Shown in pieces: positions 44,968 to 45,094 of a stretch of 45,094 nt of DNA. The stretch's first letter is position 1, and every line of letters starts with the position of its first letter. Both the position numbers and the translations under genes were made by a program. Source of the DNA: Xanthomonas arboricola. Lineage in GTDB: Bacteria > Pseudomonadota > Gammaproteobacteria > Xanthomonadales > Xanthomonadaceae. The notes beneath the pieces are model-generated. The model was given only the letters and a program-made list of their open reading frames with translations. It made no database searches and was not told the DNA's origin. The stretch lies in assembly GCF_003353015.1 (NCBI RefSeq), contig NZ_QREM01000009.1:1573782-1618875 (forward strand), given 5' to 3'.

Positions 44968-45094
44968 GTACGTCGAGTGCGCAGCGCCCTCACCACTTGC
45001 GGGACACGCCGTGAACCCATCCTTGGCGGCGCGGTGGCGGCATCCATGCCGCCACACGGTCCCGCAACCGGCGAGGACACCGCACCAGACAGTT
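44968..45094. repeat. Dispersed repeat A, right-edge copy
   Basis: A 127-base segment in the same orientation as 5591-5717 and almost identical, including a dyad at 45034-45055 (GTGGCGGCAT, two bases, ATGCCGCCAC; one end is a one-base shift). The window ends inside it. Because the internal copy is followed by repeat B, the element may continue past the window. Confidence 0.85.

Noticed and set aside
1..45094. tRNA, rRNA or CRISPR features
   Set aside because: No cloverleaf, rRNA or regularly spaced repeat array was seen by eye; the octamer array has no spacers.

Overview
The window is high-GC proteobacterial DNA with almost every base in tightly packed genes. The gene content points to a plant-associated Xanthomonas: several carbohydrate-type TonB-dependent receptors (TBDRs), an N-acetylglucosamine (GlcNAc) catabolic cluster built like the nag locus described in X. 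campestris, and a 12-gene type II secretion system (T2SS) in C-to-N order, which is the layout of the Xcs rather than the Xps system. This is an inference from gene content and order; no database search was possible.

Layout. Bases 1-220 hold a dispersed repeat. A TBDR (222-3101, minus) is divergent from a periplasmic lytic transglycosylase (3373-5346, plus). Then comes about 1 kb without genes (5347-6350), with a 7-copy octamer array and several copies of two dispersed repeats, followed by cca (6351-7583, plus). From 7762 to 43834 every gene lies on the minus strand. Bases 7762-12475 hold a second TBDR with a strong LacI-type operator upstream and an S41 peptidase. Bases 12799-18188 hold nagQ-nagP-nagR-nagB-II-nagA (transcription order). 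Bases 18406-27930 hold a third TBDR, a GH2 and a GH89 glycosidase and the HGSNAT-like membrane protein NagX. Bases 28652-39467 hold the complete xcsC-xcsN operon, ended by a terminator that abuts the last stop codon. Bases 39626-43834 hold a two-gene unit: a surface-type lipoprotein with a Pro/Ala/Thr linker, and a fourth TBDR, ended by a clear intrinsic terminator. A divergent 2-oxoglutarate/Fe(II) dioxygenase (44022-44882, plus) follows, and the window ends inside another copy of the dispersed repeat.

How the parts may work together. Oligosaccharides carrying GlcNAc would enter the periplasm through the TBDRs and be trimmed by the GH2 and GH89 enzymes. Released GlcNAc would cross the inner membrane through NagP. 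After phosphorylation by a kinase not in this window, NagA and NagB-II would convert it to fructose 6-phosphate, under control of NagR (LacI family) and NagQ (GntR family). NagX next to GH89 pairs the same two protein families that act in sequence on alpha-glucosamine in the lysosomal heparan sulfate pathway (HGSNAT, NAGLU), which suggests a substrate ending in alpha-GlcN or alpha-GlcNAc. Separately, the lipoprotein, fourth TBDR and T2SS look like a substrate-receptor-exporter module. A similar spaced inverted motif lies before the xcs operon and before the lipoprotein gene, hinting at shared regulation.
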